Shown piece after piece: positions 21,781-32,520 of a DNA stretch of 64,000 bases; the first letter of the stretch is position 1, and each line of letters begins with the position of its first letter. Source of the DNA: Salvator merianae (Eukaryota; Chordata; Lepidosauria; Squamata; Teiidae); the NCBI GenBank assembly GCA_003586115.2, contig QVOM02000021.1:8756248-8820247 (forward strand), in the 5' to 3' direction. Made by a program: the position numbers and the translations under genes. Below the pieces are notes generated by a model. That model saw nothing but the letters and a program-made list of their open reading frames with translations, was not told where the DNA came from and ran no database searches.

Positions 21781-21986
21781 TGAGATTCTTATGGGTACCA
21801 GATCAATTACATTACTTAATACTGTTTCCTAGGATTTCTAAATTAGCACTTAACAGCGTTTCAAATCCATCTATTCACAATAAATCTAAAAACATTCTTT
21901 AAACAGAGATAAAGGGAAAAATCCCATGCGTTAGGCATGACTCTGCGGATTGCTTGGACAGATCCAGGCAACAATACAACAGAAGT
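21781..21986. other. Unannotated spacer
   Basis: Nothing recognised between the non-LTR fragment and the CR1 3' end. Confidence 0.4.
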
Positions 21987-22310
21987 GAACATAAGAACAT
22001 AAGCGGAGCTTTGCTGGATCAGGCCACAGCCCATCTAGTCCAGCATTCCGTTTCACACAGTGGCCCACCAATTGCCTCTAGGCATTTTCAAGCAGAATAA
22101 AAGGCAAAACCTCCACCTGCTCTTGACTTCCCGCAAATGGTTTTACAGACATCCTGCCTGTCTTTCCAACCTGAAGGCAGTGCCTTGGCATCCATTCTAG
22201 TAGCCATTGATACACCTGACCTCCATGAACCTGTCCAGTCCTTTCTTAAAGCTATCCAGGCTGATTGCTATCACCACCTCTTCCAGTAATAAATTCCATA
22301 GACTGCGTGC
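21987..22310 (-). mobile_element. CR1 3' end (3' UTR plus last codons)
   Basis: On the plus strand it starts with 'aacataagaacataagc', the reverse complement of the tandem CR1 tail. It continues collinear with 1766-2100 through 'cagcccatctagtccagca', 'acagtggcccaccaattg', 'tctagtagccattgatacac' and 'ccagtaataaattccata'. It is 5'-truncated, with no domain retained beyond the C-terminal tail. Confidence 0.85.
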
Positions 22311-22377
22311 TTTATCATTGCTTTCTTCTGGGAGAAAACTGTATACTACTAGTCTAGCTTATAGCATCTGTATTCTC

Positions 22378-22436
22378 AAGTCCCATCAAGGACTAACCAA
22401 GCCCAGCCCTGCTTAACTTCTGAGCTCAGACCTCTT
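22378..22436 (-). repeat. 5S rRNA-derived fragment (5S-type SINE head or pseudogene)
   Basis: Read on the minus strand, the text 'gaagttaagcagggctgggc' followed by 'ttggttagtcc' and 'gatgggact' matches the middle of vertebrate 5S rRNA. That segment includes the AAGCTAAGCAGGGT box-A region and the TTGGATGGGA box-C region. Several substitutions and a small deletion are present, and the 5' and 3' ends of 5S RNA are missing. It is therefore not a functional 5S gene; a 5S-derived SINE relic is the likely origin. It lies about 70 bp from a CR1 end. Confidence 0.6.
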
Positions 22437-22970
22437 CAAAGAGAGGTTAGTTTTAATGCATTTGATAGGAAGATGCACTAACAGTTTCTTCAAATTTTGC
22501 AAGACCGTGAGAAAAACCGTTAGCTATGCAATGTGCTTGCTCCAGTGCTATTGATTTGGAGTTCTTTACTGGTGATATTCCAGAGCTGCCCTATGAAGGA
22601 GAATGATCTGTTCCTTGCCCCACCCTTCCCTTTCTGATGTGTTTATGTTGTGATGATTAATTTTGCTACCCTGCCTATGAAGTTAGGGCCATATTTAAGT
22701 TCTGCCTTGGAAAGGGTGATGTAAAAGGAAGAAATGATGTTTGCTTGCAAATTGTGCTTAGATATGTGTTTGCTAAGCTGTTTCTTAGGTAACTGTATTC
22801 TTGCTTACATACTAGAACACAAGAAAGGAGATTCATAAGTGTATGTCACTGGATGGCACAAGATCTTCTCAGCTGTCAGAGTTTATACATGTTTGTGCCT
22901 TGTACATGTTTGTACAGTGGGGCCAAAGGGTAATGGTTTCCATACAGACCTCAAACATATGCATCAATAG
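22437..22970. other. Unannotated sequence
   Basis: No gene or repeat terminus recognised. It may include the body of the 5S-derived SINE but nothing diagnostic is visible. Confidence 0.3.
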
Positions 22971-22974
22971 GTAT

Positions 22975-23110
22975 AGAGAGTGTTAACAACAAAAATAAGT
23001 AGTGTCTGGTGCCCATTGGAACTGGTGGGCTGGGGACAAGAGAGCTAAACCAAAATGATACCAGGGATTGGAGCAGATAGAGACAAGGGTAGCTGATTCA
23101 GGGTTGCAAA
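22975..23110. repeat. Dispersed repeat family H, copy 1
   Basis: It is collinear with 26935-27080. Both contain 'aacaacaaaaa/aacaacagcaaa', 'ggtggg', 'agagctaaa', 'gataccagggattggagcag' versus 'gtatcaggggttagagtagg'. The family is unknown and non-coding. Confidence 0.4.
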
Positions 23111-23214
23111 AGCTGTAGAAAATCTGCCAAACATCAGATACACCTTGGGTATTTTTCAGCTTTTTCTATGGCTAGATTAATTGGTTTGGCAATTTCTGTG
23201 TCCAGCCTGCGCTG

Positions 23215-23530
23215 ATTCACTATAAGGCTGCAGCTATGTGCAAACCCATGTGAAATTGATCATGGCTTTTACCACACTTACCTGGAATCCAGGCCAGCTC
23301 AGAGGATAGCCATGTCTGGATCCTCTCTTTCCTACACTGGAAGGGAGGAAAAGGGCCCTGTCCCCTCCCTGGACTACTCCGTCTGCACTGGGATGGATTG
23401 AGGTCTAGTCTAGGCGGACAAAATGGCTGCCTAGACTGGGACACCGGTCTGGCCTGATTCAGGCTGGCCTGGTCTTGCTGGACTAGCTCAATAAGGAGTG
23501 TAAAAATGGCACACAGTATCAGTATCATCT
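23215..23530. repeat. GC-richer fragment, possible DNA transposon piece
   Basis: 'ataaggctgcagctatgtgc' at 23222 resembles 'ataaggctgcagttcctcgc' at 27628, and the interior resembles families B and C in composition (CCTGG/CCAGG-rich palindromic text). Boundaries are not resolved. Confidence 0.3.
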
Positions 23531-24320
23531 CATCATTTCAAATGTGTGCAAAGGGAGAGTGAATACTGTTGGGTTGATTGCGTACCATACAGTTGCCTTT
23601 ATAGGCCAGCCACCTGGCAGATGCACCATTTTCCTAATGTAGCACCTGGAACAGTATAAAAAAACTCAGCCTTAAGGGAAAACTGAGCCTTTTGTTATCC
23701 TGTTCTGATTAATGATTGATTCTGTTTGTTCCTTTGGAATTTTAGTATTTCTGTTCTGTTCCATTGGATTGCTATTGGCTTGGCTCTGCTTGAATGTGCA
23801 AACACCAAGTAAGTGTGACTTTGCCTGTTCATTGTCAGTGTGGATGAGTGCATCTGCTTTTGCACAGCCTGAAGGTGAATGTAGTTGTCATATACCATGA
23901 CAGCAGAGCAGTACATGTAGAGTACCCGGGTATATACATCAAGATTGGGAAAATCACCAGTTTTGCAGCATGAAAACAGACATGCTTAAACTGTGTTTGG
24001 ATGCTGACTTTTTAAAATATCCATTTGAACTGCTGCCAATTGTTTGACCCACCCATTTGGCATAGTTTTCAGTTCAAGATAATATGATTTTATCTGGTCT
24101 GTCATGCTCCCTTAGGATGGAGCTGCAACCAGAAGCTTAAAGATATCCTTTAGATTTCCATACATCTCATTAAATAGTTGGGAGTGTCACAGCAGTGCTT
24201 ATACTTTGGTTTTCTTCTAGATATGGAGGGGACTGGCTTATAATGCTAGAGCTTTAGATAAATGGCTGCTGATGGAGAAGCTGTAAGATTTTCCAGTCAT
24301 CACTACCCTTCTGAATCTTA
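23531..24320. other. Unannotated sequence
   Basis: No gene, RNA or repeat end recognised. Confidence 0.3.
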
Positions 24321-24418
24321 GGCTCTTTCTGTACTGGACCAGGCTGGGGATAGGCAACCCATCCCCATGCGCTGCGTGATTCAGTACTATGCTAGTGTGG
24401 TAAAGTATGAAAATGCCC
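24321..24418. mobile_element. Short palindromic MITE, diverged family A-like
   Basis: The left end 'ggctctttctgtactggac' and right end 'agtatgaaaatgccc' follow the shared terminal pattern. The element is about 98 bp. Flanks tta and aat do not form a clean duplication. Confidence 0.45.
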
Positions 24419-25095
24419 AATATTTCCTGTAGATGTTCCCTCCAGAATTCTGGGTCACTGGAGCTGAGGGAAAGCACTCACAACCTGTGGCTGCTGACAG
24501 AAGCCTCCAAAATCCCCTTTCTACCCCTTGTTTAGTTAAAGAGTTTGGGAGCAGGAGGGATGTCCACTATCCACAGCCTTTAGAGTGTTTTTGAACTAGG
24601 GGATGCGGGATACAAAAAAAATGTGATATGATGAAAATCCATTTCATTTTGTCAAACCGCATCTTTTCCATCCATGCTGGAATGGAGGACAGAAGTAAAG
24701 AATGAAAAATTGATCTGAGAGTAAATAGTCAGAAGGGAATTACTTGGCCAGCAGTGCTACAGAGTACTTTGACATTTGCAAAGTCAGACCCTCCCTCTGA
24801 CCATTCTGCTTGTGGCCTTGGCAGTGTCATTGGTTTTCCTTTACTTCACTGTTATACATGACTGTTGGGTTGGCTGGAAAGAGCATTTCCCCAGTGCACA
24901 AAGGCAGAAGAACACTTGTGGTCATCCAAGGAATCTGGAAGACTGAGAGATACACAGAGTACAGTTCAAGTATAAAATTTAATACTAGCATGGATTGCTT
25001 TAGATGAGGATTTGATTAATTCACAGAGCATAAGGATATAATGTCCTTCCTTCTGAAGAAAGATTGATACTGTCATTGTTCAGTTTCCAGTGCTA
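24419..25095. other. Unannotated sequence
   Basis: No gene or repeat end recognised. Confidence 0.3.
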
Positions 25096-25099
25096 GTAA

Positions 25100-25335
25100 A
25101 AGACATTTTGTGTGCCTCCACATACAGGCCAAACTCTGATTGTCCGAGCACTATATTGTGAATGCCTGGTGCAATTGTGGCATTCCCAATATAGTTCTAC
25201 TGAGTTGATAACTCATAATATCACCATTATAGGAAATATGGCAATGCTGGGTTTCCTGTGATAGTTCCCTTTACTTTCATGTTTGCCAGCACCTTCTAAA
25301 ATGTGCTCAGTTGGGCCTTCCAGAAGCCAGCCAAG
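25100..25335. repeat. Palindromic repeat, family G-like
   Basis: A local inverted pair 'actatattgtgaatgcc' / 'ggcattcccaatatagt' (25150-25195) recurs at 52025-52068. 'gccagccaagtgtgtgaaaaataac' type text (25330-25355) recurs as 'gccagccaagc' and 'ttatttttcacacacttg' near 51855-51900. This suggests a shared palindromic family. Confidence 0.45.
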
Positions 25336-25429
25336 TGTGTGAAAAATAACAAAAGAAAGTGAGTGGATGCTTGACTGACTTTCAGCAGTCACAAGATCTT
25401 GTTTACACTTGGTATTTGCCTCTTCTGTC

Positions 25430-25740
25430 TGCAGGCAGCAATCACACACTTGTGTAGGGTCACCTAGGGTGCATTTGAGACTCACGGGCCAGACTGAAAA
25501 TAAACAACATCAAAACCACTTACTGTGTCTTTGAGCCTGTAATTATCTGCCCCTTCTACAGATGGGTACTATTAACTTTTGAAGCAAGTCACTTTTTTAG
25601 GGCAGGTTGGACATAGCCAATGGAAATTTTGGTTGCTATGGATAGCTGACCAATTAGGTTGCGGGCAGGAGTAATGAGAGATTCTCCATTGAAAAAGGCA
25701 TGTAGCGCATCAGCAAAAATCCTAGGTGCCTAAGATGATA
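25430..25740. repeat. Dispersed repeat family F, copy 2
   Basis: It is homologous to 6340-6680, with shared 'gggtcacct', 'ttctacagatg' and 'ctgaccaattaggttg'. It is non-coding and unclassified. Confidence 0.45.
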
Positions 25741-25879
25741 CTAAATTGTCCAGGGTAATAAAAACTGAAAGTGATTGTAAAGAGCTCCAGAGGGATCTCT
25801 TGACTTTGGGTGAATGGGCAACAAAGTCTTAGCAAAGAATCCCAATTACATCTATAAACCTATGGAAGCCAAGTGTTCT

Positions 25880-26107
25880 TGACAGACTAGGAAAGGGATC
25901 TTGGGGTTTTGATTGATAGCTCAATGAAGGTATTGACCCAATGTGCAGCAACAGTGAAAAAACCAAATTCAGTGCTAGGTTAATTAGGAAGAGAATAGAA
26001 AACCAGTCGGCAAGTGTCATTGTGCCTCTTTATAAATCTATGGTGAGATCACACTTGGAGTATTGCGTACATTTCTGATCACCTCACCTCAGAAAGGATA
26101 TTATAGT
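25880..26107 (+). pseudogene. CR1 ORF2 fragment, truncated by a family-C MITE
   Basis: Reads 'DLGVLIDSSMK', then 'QCAATVKKPNS', 'VSLCLF' and 'LEYC'-equivalent text across frameshifts. This matches the segment just upstream of and including the start of the 1975-2469 frame. It stops abruptly at 26107, where family-C sequence begins. Confidence 0.7.
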
Positions 26108-26272
26108 CCAGCTGCTCCCGGTATAGCTGTGGAGCAAGATTTTGTGCTCCACAGCAAGTAGCGATCTAGAGCAGCTATAGTCTGCTTCTGATTACAGGAG
26201 CCTCCATGTGGTGTGGATGCACTTCGCTAGTGAGCATCCTGACGCTCACTAGAGTAAAGGGTGAAAAGGCCC
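26108..26272. mobile_element. Foldback MITE family C, right half only (copy 4)
   Basis: It starts inside the element at 'cagctgctcccgg' and proceeds through the hairpin 'gctgtggagcaagattttgt'/'gctccacagc', 'acttcgctagtgagcatcc' and 'gacgctcactag', ending 'gtgaaaaggccc'. The left half is absent. Confidence 0.65.
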
Positions 26273-26283
26273 AAAGAAGGTAT

Positions 26284-26384
26284 GGCCCTTTCTGCACTGG
26301 GCTACTGTAGTCTGCACTAATATGTGGATGGCGGGTCCATATTCCAGGACATAATCCAGAATGAGGTTCAGTGCAGAAAGGGCC
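26284..26384. mobile_element. Palindromic MITE family A, copy 6, with TAT target duplication
   Basis: Left terminus 'ggccctttctgcactgggc' and right terminus 'cagtgcagaaagggcc' are perfect inverted repeats over 14 bases. Both are flanked by TAT (26281-26283 and 26385-26387). This is the cleanest 3-bp duplication for the family. The left inner arm is shortened, giving 101 bp. Confidence 0.85.
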
Positions 26385-26387
26385 TAT

Positions 26388-26930
26388 GTTGTTTGTAAAT
26401 GAGAAAGAGCTATGACATTTATTTCCTGCTTAAGAACTTCCTTTAAACATCTGGAAGACTACTGTGGGAAAGAAGATATAAGGTACTTACTACGCTCCCC
26501 TTTCCTCGCTATTAGGCTTTCCTTTCCTGTTTCATCTGATAAATCTCAGGATATTTGTCTTTCACTTTTGCTTGGCTTTCAGATTCGACATTCTGTTTTT
26601 TCTAGTGCAACATATTTACTCATTTGTATCATTATTTGTACATTGCCATCTTCACTGCCTAGCCTGTTATGATGCTATCTCCATGTGGTTCTGTAAAAAT
26701 GTAAAGATATCCAGAAGAAAAATGACATTTAAAAAAATGACCTGGGTACATAAGAACTGGATTGACAAAATGTAATAAATCACTGCTAGGAGGAGATCCA
26801 AGCTGAATGCATAACGAAATACTTGAGCATGACATCATTTATGCCATATCTGCCAGTGTCCTATATTTTACTGCTAGGGCTGTAGCAGGTTTTTAGATCA
26901 ATCAATCAATGAAGAACTTAGATTTTGCAT
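26388..26930. other. Unannotated sequence
   Basis: No gene or repeat end recognised. Confidence 0.3.
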
Positions 26931-26934
26931 GTGT

Positions 26935-27085
26935 GGCGTACTTTATCTAAACTGAAGAAACTCTGAGAACAACAGCAAACAATGACAGTTGGGGCCCCTT
27001 GTGTGTGGTGGGATAGAAGGCAATGGAGCTAAAAGATAATAGTATCAGGGGTTAGAGTAGGTGAAGCTAATGATAGGTGAGACAT
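26935..27085. repeat. Dispersed repeat family H, copy 2
   Basis: See the collinear copy at 22975-23110; the same word order is present over about 130 bp. Confidence 0.4.
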
Positions 27086-28160
27086 GATGGTAGAATCCAC
27101 ATAGCCTTCCCGGACCATGCCAGAAGGATTGTGGGTGCGAGGTGTCCGCTGAGCACTCCATGCCAAAAGAAGGTCAGGTCCTCCTCTTGCATGTGGTGAC
27201 TTCACATCACCTGTACCTGGCCTACTCACAGGGGCTGAATCTGCACCTGAGGGTGCTCTGTTGATAGAGCAGAAAAAGCTGCAATGAAATCCAGCATAGG
27301 GCAGGTTTGCTCCTGCCATGGTTGTGCAGAAAGGAGGTGTTGGCAGGAGCACTCCACAGCACATTCTGGAGTCCAGCAGTGACATTTTGCAGGGCTTCAA
27401 AAAATGTCTCACTTCCGAGGCCATTTCTGGAGTCTAGGGAAAAATCCCCATGTGCAGCTTCAATGCTGTGGAATTGTCATTCCCTGGCCTTGAAGTTAGG
27501 CTGGTCTGGGTTATCTGTCCAAGCAGCCAGCAGTTCAGCCTGCTCTTGGCTGAAGAAAGCTCTCTGCCTGTTCCAGGCCAGAAGCAGCCCCTGCAGAATG
27601 GGTGTCATCTTGTGTGCAGAACTCACTTATAAGGCTGCAGTTCCTCGCAAACCTCCTCTAAAACTGATTCCACTGAGAACAGCAGTTAAGGACATATCTG
27701 CCTGCTATCAATTGAAACAAGCATGGAAAAGAAAGGGATGTTGGATTCAAGCTCTTTGTTACCCCCTTTGCCTTTATGGACCAACTGCCCTTGCCCCCCC
27801 CTTCAGCATCTGAGCCTCCCCAATCCTCAAGAAAGGTGAGCTGTAAGTAAGATGGTTTTAATTAATCTGAGCCCTTCCTTGCTGGGGAAGTTGACTCCTA
27901 GCCATTGTGTGAATGAATGCAGCGTTCAGGAGTTGACTCAGCTGGTGAAAACATGGCCAGATTTGCTGCTGCGTAATGAAAATGCAGTAGACTTCACCTG
28001 CGCTTCCAGTTTGCAGTTATTATACCGACTGTGTTTTGTTGCTGCAGGTGCTGTTTCGGACACAACAGGATTCTCACAGACTCTGAGGAGTTGCCTCAGA
28101 GTCTCATGCTTAGGACTATGCACCAGCAATGCTAAATCAGCAGCTGTTCCTCCTTAAGCT
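27086..28160. other. Mixed-composition sequence with many overlapping open frames
   Basis: Open frames of 101-168 residues occur on both strands (for example 27307-27813). They overlap in several frames, which points to GC-richer repeat text and not to an exon. No domain, signal or splice structure is convincing. 'ataaggctgcag' near 27628 links it weakly to 23222. Part of this is probably an unclassified DNA transposon. Confidence 0.3.
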
Positions 28161-28164
28161 AGTC

Positions 28165-28450
28165 AGTGCAATTGCACCTGCTTCTTGGTGCAAACGCACA
28201 GGTGTGTGGCGTGGCTGCGCCTGCCTCATTGTGCAGCATTGCCCGTCTCCATGGCAGCAGCCAGAAGCTTCCCAGCCGCTGTCCTGGTGTAGGACGCCAG
28301 GAGGACACCAGCTTTTGCACTGCAAATGCTGGTATCCTGTTGGCATTCTGTTTCAAGACTTTGCAATGCGGACGGTCTCTGAGCTGCAAGGCTATTCCAC
28401 TGTGGAATGTTCACTTCCAAATATTCCAAGATGGAAAGCGCGAAAAGGCC
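28165..28450. mobile_element. Foldback MITE family C, diverged copy 5
   Basis: It contains 'catggcagcagccagaagct', 'ccagccgctgtcctggtg', 'tttgcactgcaaatgctgg' and 'tttgcaatgcggac', and ends 'agcgcgaaaaggcc'. The same words occur in the 47445 and 15399 copies. Its left end is unclear. Confidence 0.5.
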
Positions 28451-28900
28451 TCTAGACTGATCAAAACTGCTAGGAACTGAATTTTAATTTTACATGTTAT
28501 TTATTGGTATCAACTGGCTTGTTTTTAACTTTAGTCTGATGATATTGTAAATGCTGTGAAGGTAGATTAATTTTTATAAGCTATCCTGATATATTTGTTG
28601 AAAAGTTAGAATATGACTTTGATTAATAAAAACAAATTAAAATCTACAGGTCCCATCTTCCTTGACCAGTTCCCATCCTTCTTGATCTTGCTGATTGAGG
28701 TCAATAGGAGTTATATTTTGGTAACATCCAGCAGGCCTAAATTATTGTCTCCTACTATAGAGAATTTAGTGGACACTTTTAGGGATAAGTTGCAAAGTAT
28801 CAGAAAGAAGCAAAAATACTTTGTTAAAGGCAATGGATACATTTCCTTCTCCCATTCAATAAATGTTTTGAATATCTAAAAAAGCACCTGTAGAAGGATA
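28451..28900. other. Unannotated AT-rich sequence
   Basis: No gene or repeat end recognised. Confidence 0.3.
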
Positions 28901-29014
28901 GGGCATTTCTACTCTGGGCCATATTCTGGATTATATTCCGGAATAGCAGCCTGCTGTTTGCATAATGGTGCAGATTGCAGCAGACCCCAGAATAAGGTGC
29001 GTGCAGAAAGAGCC
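28901..29014. mobile_element. Palindromic MITE family A, copy 7, with ATA target duplication
   Basis: The left end is 'gggcatttctactctgggcc' and the right end 'gtgcagaaagagcc'. Flanks are ATA (28898-28900 and 29015-29017). The inner 'gattatattccggaatag' and 'tggtgcagattgcagcagac' belong to family A. Confidence 0.7.
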
Positions 29015-29567
29015 ATAGATTACATTAATAAGCACCAGAAGAATATATAAATGTTGCAAATAAATAAACAGAATCTTATATAAAATGCAACTTCTCATTT
29101 TCCTTTTTAAAATTCATTTTGACAGCACTATTAATTCCTCCCCCCCCCCCGCCATTTGTTATTGTCTAATTTGCCTCTCTTGTTACTGGTTCATTTTGTG
29201 TGTATTATTCATTTCCTATCTAGATTGATTGCAGTGGAGATCTAATCTGTTTTCTTATCCTCAAATCTTTGGTATGTTTCTTTCAAATAGCATTACATTT
29301 TCAGCTGTTTTAGTGTTCCTTATGGAAAACAGATCAGCCTTGATTGGAAGTATGCTTTTTGTAAGCAATTAGAAAAGAGATGACTTCTTCTAAGGTGCTT
29401 AAAAATTATTTCTCTTTTCCTTGGTCACATAGTCATTATAGTGTCAACATTACACCATAGTATATACAACAAAATAATCTAAATGCTTGTGTAACAAAGT
29501 TAAAGCTATTCATGAAATCATCAGCTAATAGTCATCCAAAGTAGCAACATAAATGAAGTTTAGTCTA
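29015..29567. other. Unannotated AT-rich sequence
   Basis: A C10 run lies at about 29141-29150. No gene or repeat end is seen. Confidence 0.3.
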
Positions 29568-30081
29568 GTGCTGCATTCACTTTCAGTGGAAGAGAATTCT
29601 AAAGTCAGGGTGCCATTAGTATGTTCTAATGTAGTATTGACCACACAGTGTGGACACTGTCGGCACTGCGTGACCAGTTATCTACCTGAAGCAGGCTACC
29701 GGTACTCATGGTGCGAATGCCAGCAACCTTGCCCAGTGCTTACAATGGCAGTGGCCAGGAAACATCCAGCTGCTGCCATGGTGACTGCCAGGGCCGTGCA
29801 GCACGCAGGTGCACACAGACATGATTGGGTGATTGCGTGGGCATGATTGGTTGATTGTGTAGGCCTGGCTGCTGTGCCACGAGCTAAGTGCGGATGCACT
29901 TTACTGGGAGCTGGCTATCAGCTTCCAGTAAAGGTGTGGAGCACAAATTTGTGCTCCATAGCTAGGAGTGATCGGGAGCAATGTTATGCTGCTCCCGGCC
30001 GCTTGGGTCTCTGCTAAGTGCAGACACACTTTGCTAGCAAGTGTCCTTGATGTTTGCTAGCAACAAGTGTGAATTAACCCC
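29568..30081. mobile_element. Foldback MITE family C, copy 6
   Basis: The body is long and well kept: 'accacacagtgtggacactg', 'cctgaagcaggctacc', 'gctgctgccatggtgact', 'gcactttactgggagctgg', 'ggagcacaaatttgtgctcc', 'tgctgctcccgg' and 'tttgctagcaag'. The termini 'tgctgcattcactt' and 'aagtgtgaattaacccc' are more divergent. Its unrearranged order helps to show how the palindrome at 47483-47810 arose. Confidence 0.7.
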
Positions 30082-30779
30082 AGGTAACTAGCTTTGAAAG
30101 TTAAAAAAATTATATGTCAGCACCAGCACCTGGAACTGGCCTAAGTAGTCTGAAAATTTTGTAGAATTCATATTGTATAACTTTTCAATGGATGCACTAT
30201 TAGTGTAACAGAACGGTTGCATGGTGATCATCTTCATTGCCTTTCATCCTTAGTAAATCACCTGTCAGTTGGAGGCATCTGTAAGTACTTCTGCACCAGA
30301 TCAAAGGCTGATTTACTATGCCATAGGAAGAGCAAATGCAAACCACCAGTTGCTGTCCAGTCCTTCTACTGGCTGCCAACCATTGATGATTCACACTGTC
30401 ACTGTTCCAGTCTGAACCTGCCCCAGAAAGTGAATAGTAGAAATGAGATTATTTCCATTTCTTTCTTTGATTCATTACAGTTTTTTGTTAGTTTCTTGGA
30501 AAATGACTATATTTGTTTCATTATTCATTCATTGATTCTAATCAACGGCTTCTTTGCTATTGCAAGCTTAGAGACAATTCATTCCTTATTGGAGACAGTT
30601 GTGTTATTATGGAGTTTGATAACATTTCTGGTTTCACCTAATGGGTACTGATTGCTGTTTACCTTAAACTGAACCTTCTGATTCATGAAGGACTCAGCAT
30701 AGGGATCTATCAATTTGAAGCTTTTCATGCATGCTTGTACCTATAAAAATACACTATTGCAGTTATCAGGAAAAGCTAA
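30082..30779. other. Unannotated sequence, possible weak LINE remnant
   Basis: The 144-residue frame at 30217-30651 contains 'VAVQSFYWLPT', reminiscent of the LHWLPV region of L2-group LINEs, but the rest does not align by eye. No gene is called. Confidence 0.25.
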
Positions 30780-30865
30780 ATTTATTTATTTATTTATTTT
30801 TCTATCCTGCTCTATACCCAGAAGTGTCAAGGTGAGTTGCAATAAAACCAGTCAAAATACAATGA
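30780..30865 (-). repeat. L2-like LINE 3' end (minus strand)
   Basis: (TTTA)n at 30780-30800 followed by 'ctatcctgctctataccc' is the reverse complement of the LINE 3' end described at 31.66 kb. Confidence 0.6.
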
Positions 30866-31279
30866 ATAAGGAATGGTCCTGAGTTCTGATAGATTCTCAG
30901 TGGGGAAGGAGACATGGGAATTCCCAGTTCTGTTCTCACTATCTGCAATCAGTGCAACCATTTTTTCACAGCCAAAAGGCATCTGTGGCCAGATGGAAAG
31001 GAGAACAGGACTCCTGTATAGTTGTATACAACACAGATTTTCAGCAGGTGTTCCTTGCATGATGAAGTACAACAACTGACACCTTTTCTTCAGTGCAACT
31101 AATAAAGGTTTAATAAAGAAGCATTAACACCCTCTCACGGCAGGCACAGACTCATTTTGCCAGGAGCAGTGGAGAAGAAAGGTAGCTGGTGAGTTGCTAC
31201 CATCTTCTGGCTTCAGGAAGTGATCCCTTCTTCCTGTCACTCATTGACCCATCCATGCCTTAAGATCTGTAGGGTACGC
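30866..31279. other. Unannotated sequence
   Basis: No gene or repeat end recognised; a 'tttgccaggagcagtggaga' phrase at 31157 recurs at 31721 and 31830, so this area may contain local duplicates. Confidence 0.3.
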
Positions 31280-31707
31280 CCTTCTGGTTGTACCACCCTC
31301 AGCGGCGGCTACCGGTTTTAAGCCTGGGTGTTCATGCCCCGCGCAAAACGCGCCATGGCTGTTCACGGGCCTCCAGGCCTCTGTACTGCCACAGCAGGTC
31401 GCCGCTGACCACCACCCTCAGTAGCAAAAGGAGTGGGCACCCAGGATTGGACCTTCACAGTGATGGCTCCCAGACTATGGAATAGTCTCCCCCCTGAGAT
31501 GCGACAATGCACCTTAAATTTATATGTTTAGGAAAGCAGTGAAGATGCACCTCTTTCTAATTAAGGAAATGGTTTTTCCTCTCCGTTTTCAGACACTGTT
31601 GTTGTTCTAGTATGTTCATTTTATATTGGTTTTTAATGTTGTAACCTGCCCTGAGACCTTCAGGTACAGGGTGGGCTAAAAATGCAAATTAAATAAATAA
31701 ATAAATA
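31280..31707 (+). mobile_element. L2-like LINE, ORF2 C-terminus and 3' end
   Basis: From 31457 one frame reads 'TVMAPRLWNSLPPEMRQCTL', the APRLWNSLP tail typical of L2-group ORF2 proteins, before a stop. The 3' UTR follows: 'ttgtaacctgccctgagacc', 'tacagggtgggc', 'taaaaatgcaaatt' and (AAAT)n ending about 31707. The upstream 31280-31440 is CpG-richer and out of frame. It is a dead, 5'-truncated copy. Confidence 0.75.
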
Positions 31708-32339
31708 GTGGACTCCGACCATTTTGCTTGGAACAGTGGAGAAGAATGGCAATTAGTGAAATACTACTGTCTTTGAGCTTTGGTCAGTGATTCCCCCTTC
31801 CCAACTCACAGCAGGCTCAGAATGATCTTGCCTGGGAGAGTGGAGAAGAAAGGCAATTGGTGAGATCCTACCATCTTCCAGCTTTGGGCAGTGGCCTCTC
31901 CCTTCCAACTGCCACCCACAGCAGACACTGGGTCCAATCAAAAAGGGCATTTTTCATCTGCCTCTTTTAGAAAACGCACCCTTGCTGAAGTTGAAAACAA
32001 AAACAGGCATTCAAACTCCTGTCTCATTCCTTTGTCTTAAAGTTCGGCAACACCTCCCTAGCAACAATGCTCAGCACAGAGTGGCTGCCATCTGCCCAAC
32101 TTTCTAGGCTTCTGATTGGTTGCTGGCCAGCAGCATTTGTTCCCATGCTGCAGTTGGTTAGATTGTCCCTTCCCAAAGTGACTGAAAGGAAGAGTTGCCA
32201 TCACCTCTATCACCTCTTCAGTTCCCATCTGAGGATGGAATGGCTTGTCCAGGGTTTTCCCCATAGTAAGGCATATGCCAGGGGAAATTGTCTGGCATCT
32301 ACAACCCGAATTCTCCCAGGGGACGGCCCCTTAATCTAG
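31708..32339. repeat. Degenerate local duplication around 'gagtggagaagaaaggca'
   Basis: The phrase 'ggaacagtggagaagaatgg' (31730), 'gggagagtggagaagaaagg' (31833) and 'aggagcagtggagaagaaag' (31162) recur. Similar 'tcttcc/tttgagcttt' text and 'cagtg..tccccctt' follow each, suggesting two or three tandem-like copies of a segment of about 90-100 bp. The remainder to 32339 shows nothing recognisable. Confidence 0.35.
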
Positions 32340-32520
32340 TTTGAACACAGTCTCAGGAGTATCTCGCATCAGTGAGTAGAGGAGAAGCTGCAACACGTTG
32401 CAGCTTGCTGATTTCTAACTGTTATATGTTTTATGTATTAAGGTGTTTTATATGTTTAACTGACTGTAGCCCATCCTGAGACCTTAGGGTATGGGGGGAG
32501 AAACAAACAAATAAATATTT
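32340..32520 (+). repeat. L2-like LINE 3' end
   Basis: 'tgtagcccatcctgagacc' followed by 'ttagggtatggg' and 'aaacaaacaaataaatattt' is the family's 3' end on the plus strand. The coding part is not recognisable. Confidence 0.6.

Noticed and set aside
22378..22436. Functional 5S rRNA gene
   Set aside because: Only the middle of the 5S sequence is present, with substitutions and a deletion.
27307..27813. 168-residue open frame as a possible exon
   Set aside because: Overlapping frames on both strands, no recognisable domain, and likely repeat text.
30217..30651. 144-residue frame as an L2 fragment
   Set aside because: Only the short phrase QSFYWLPT fits the family; the neighbouring residues do not, so it was left as unannotated.
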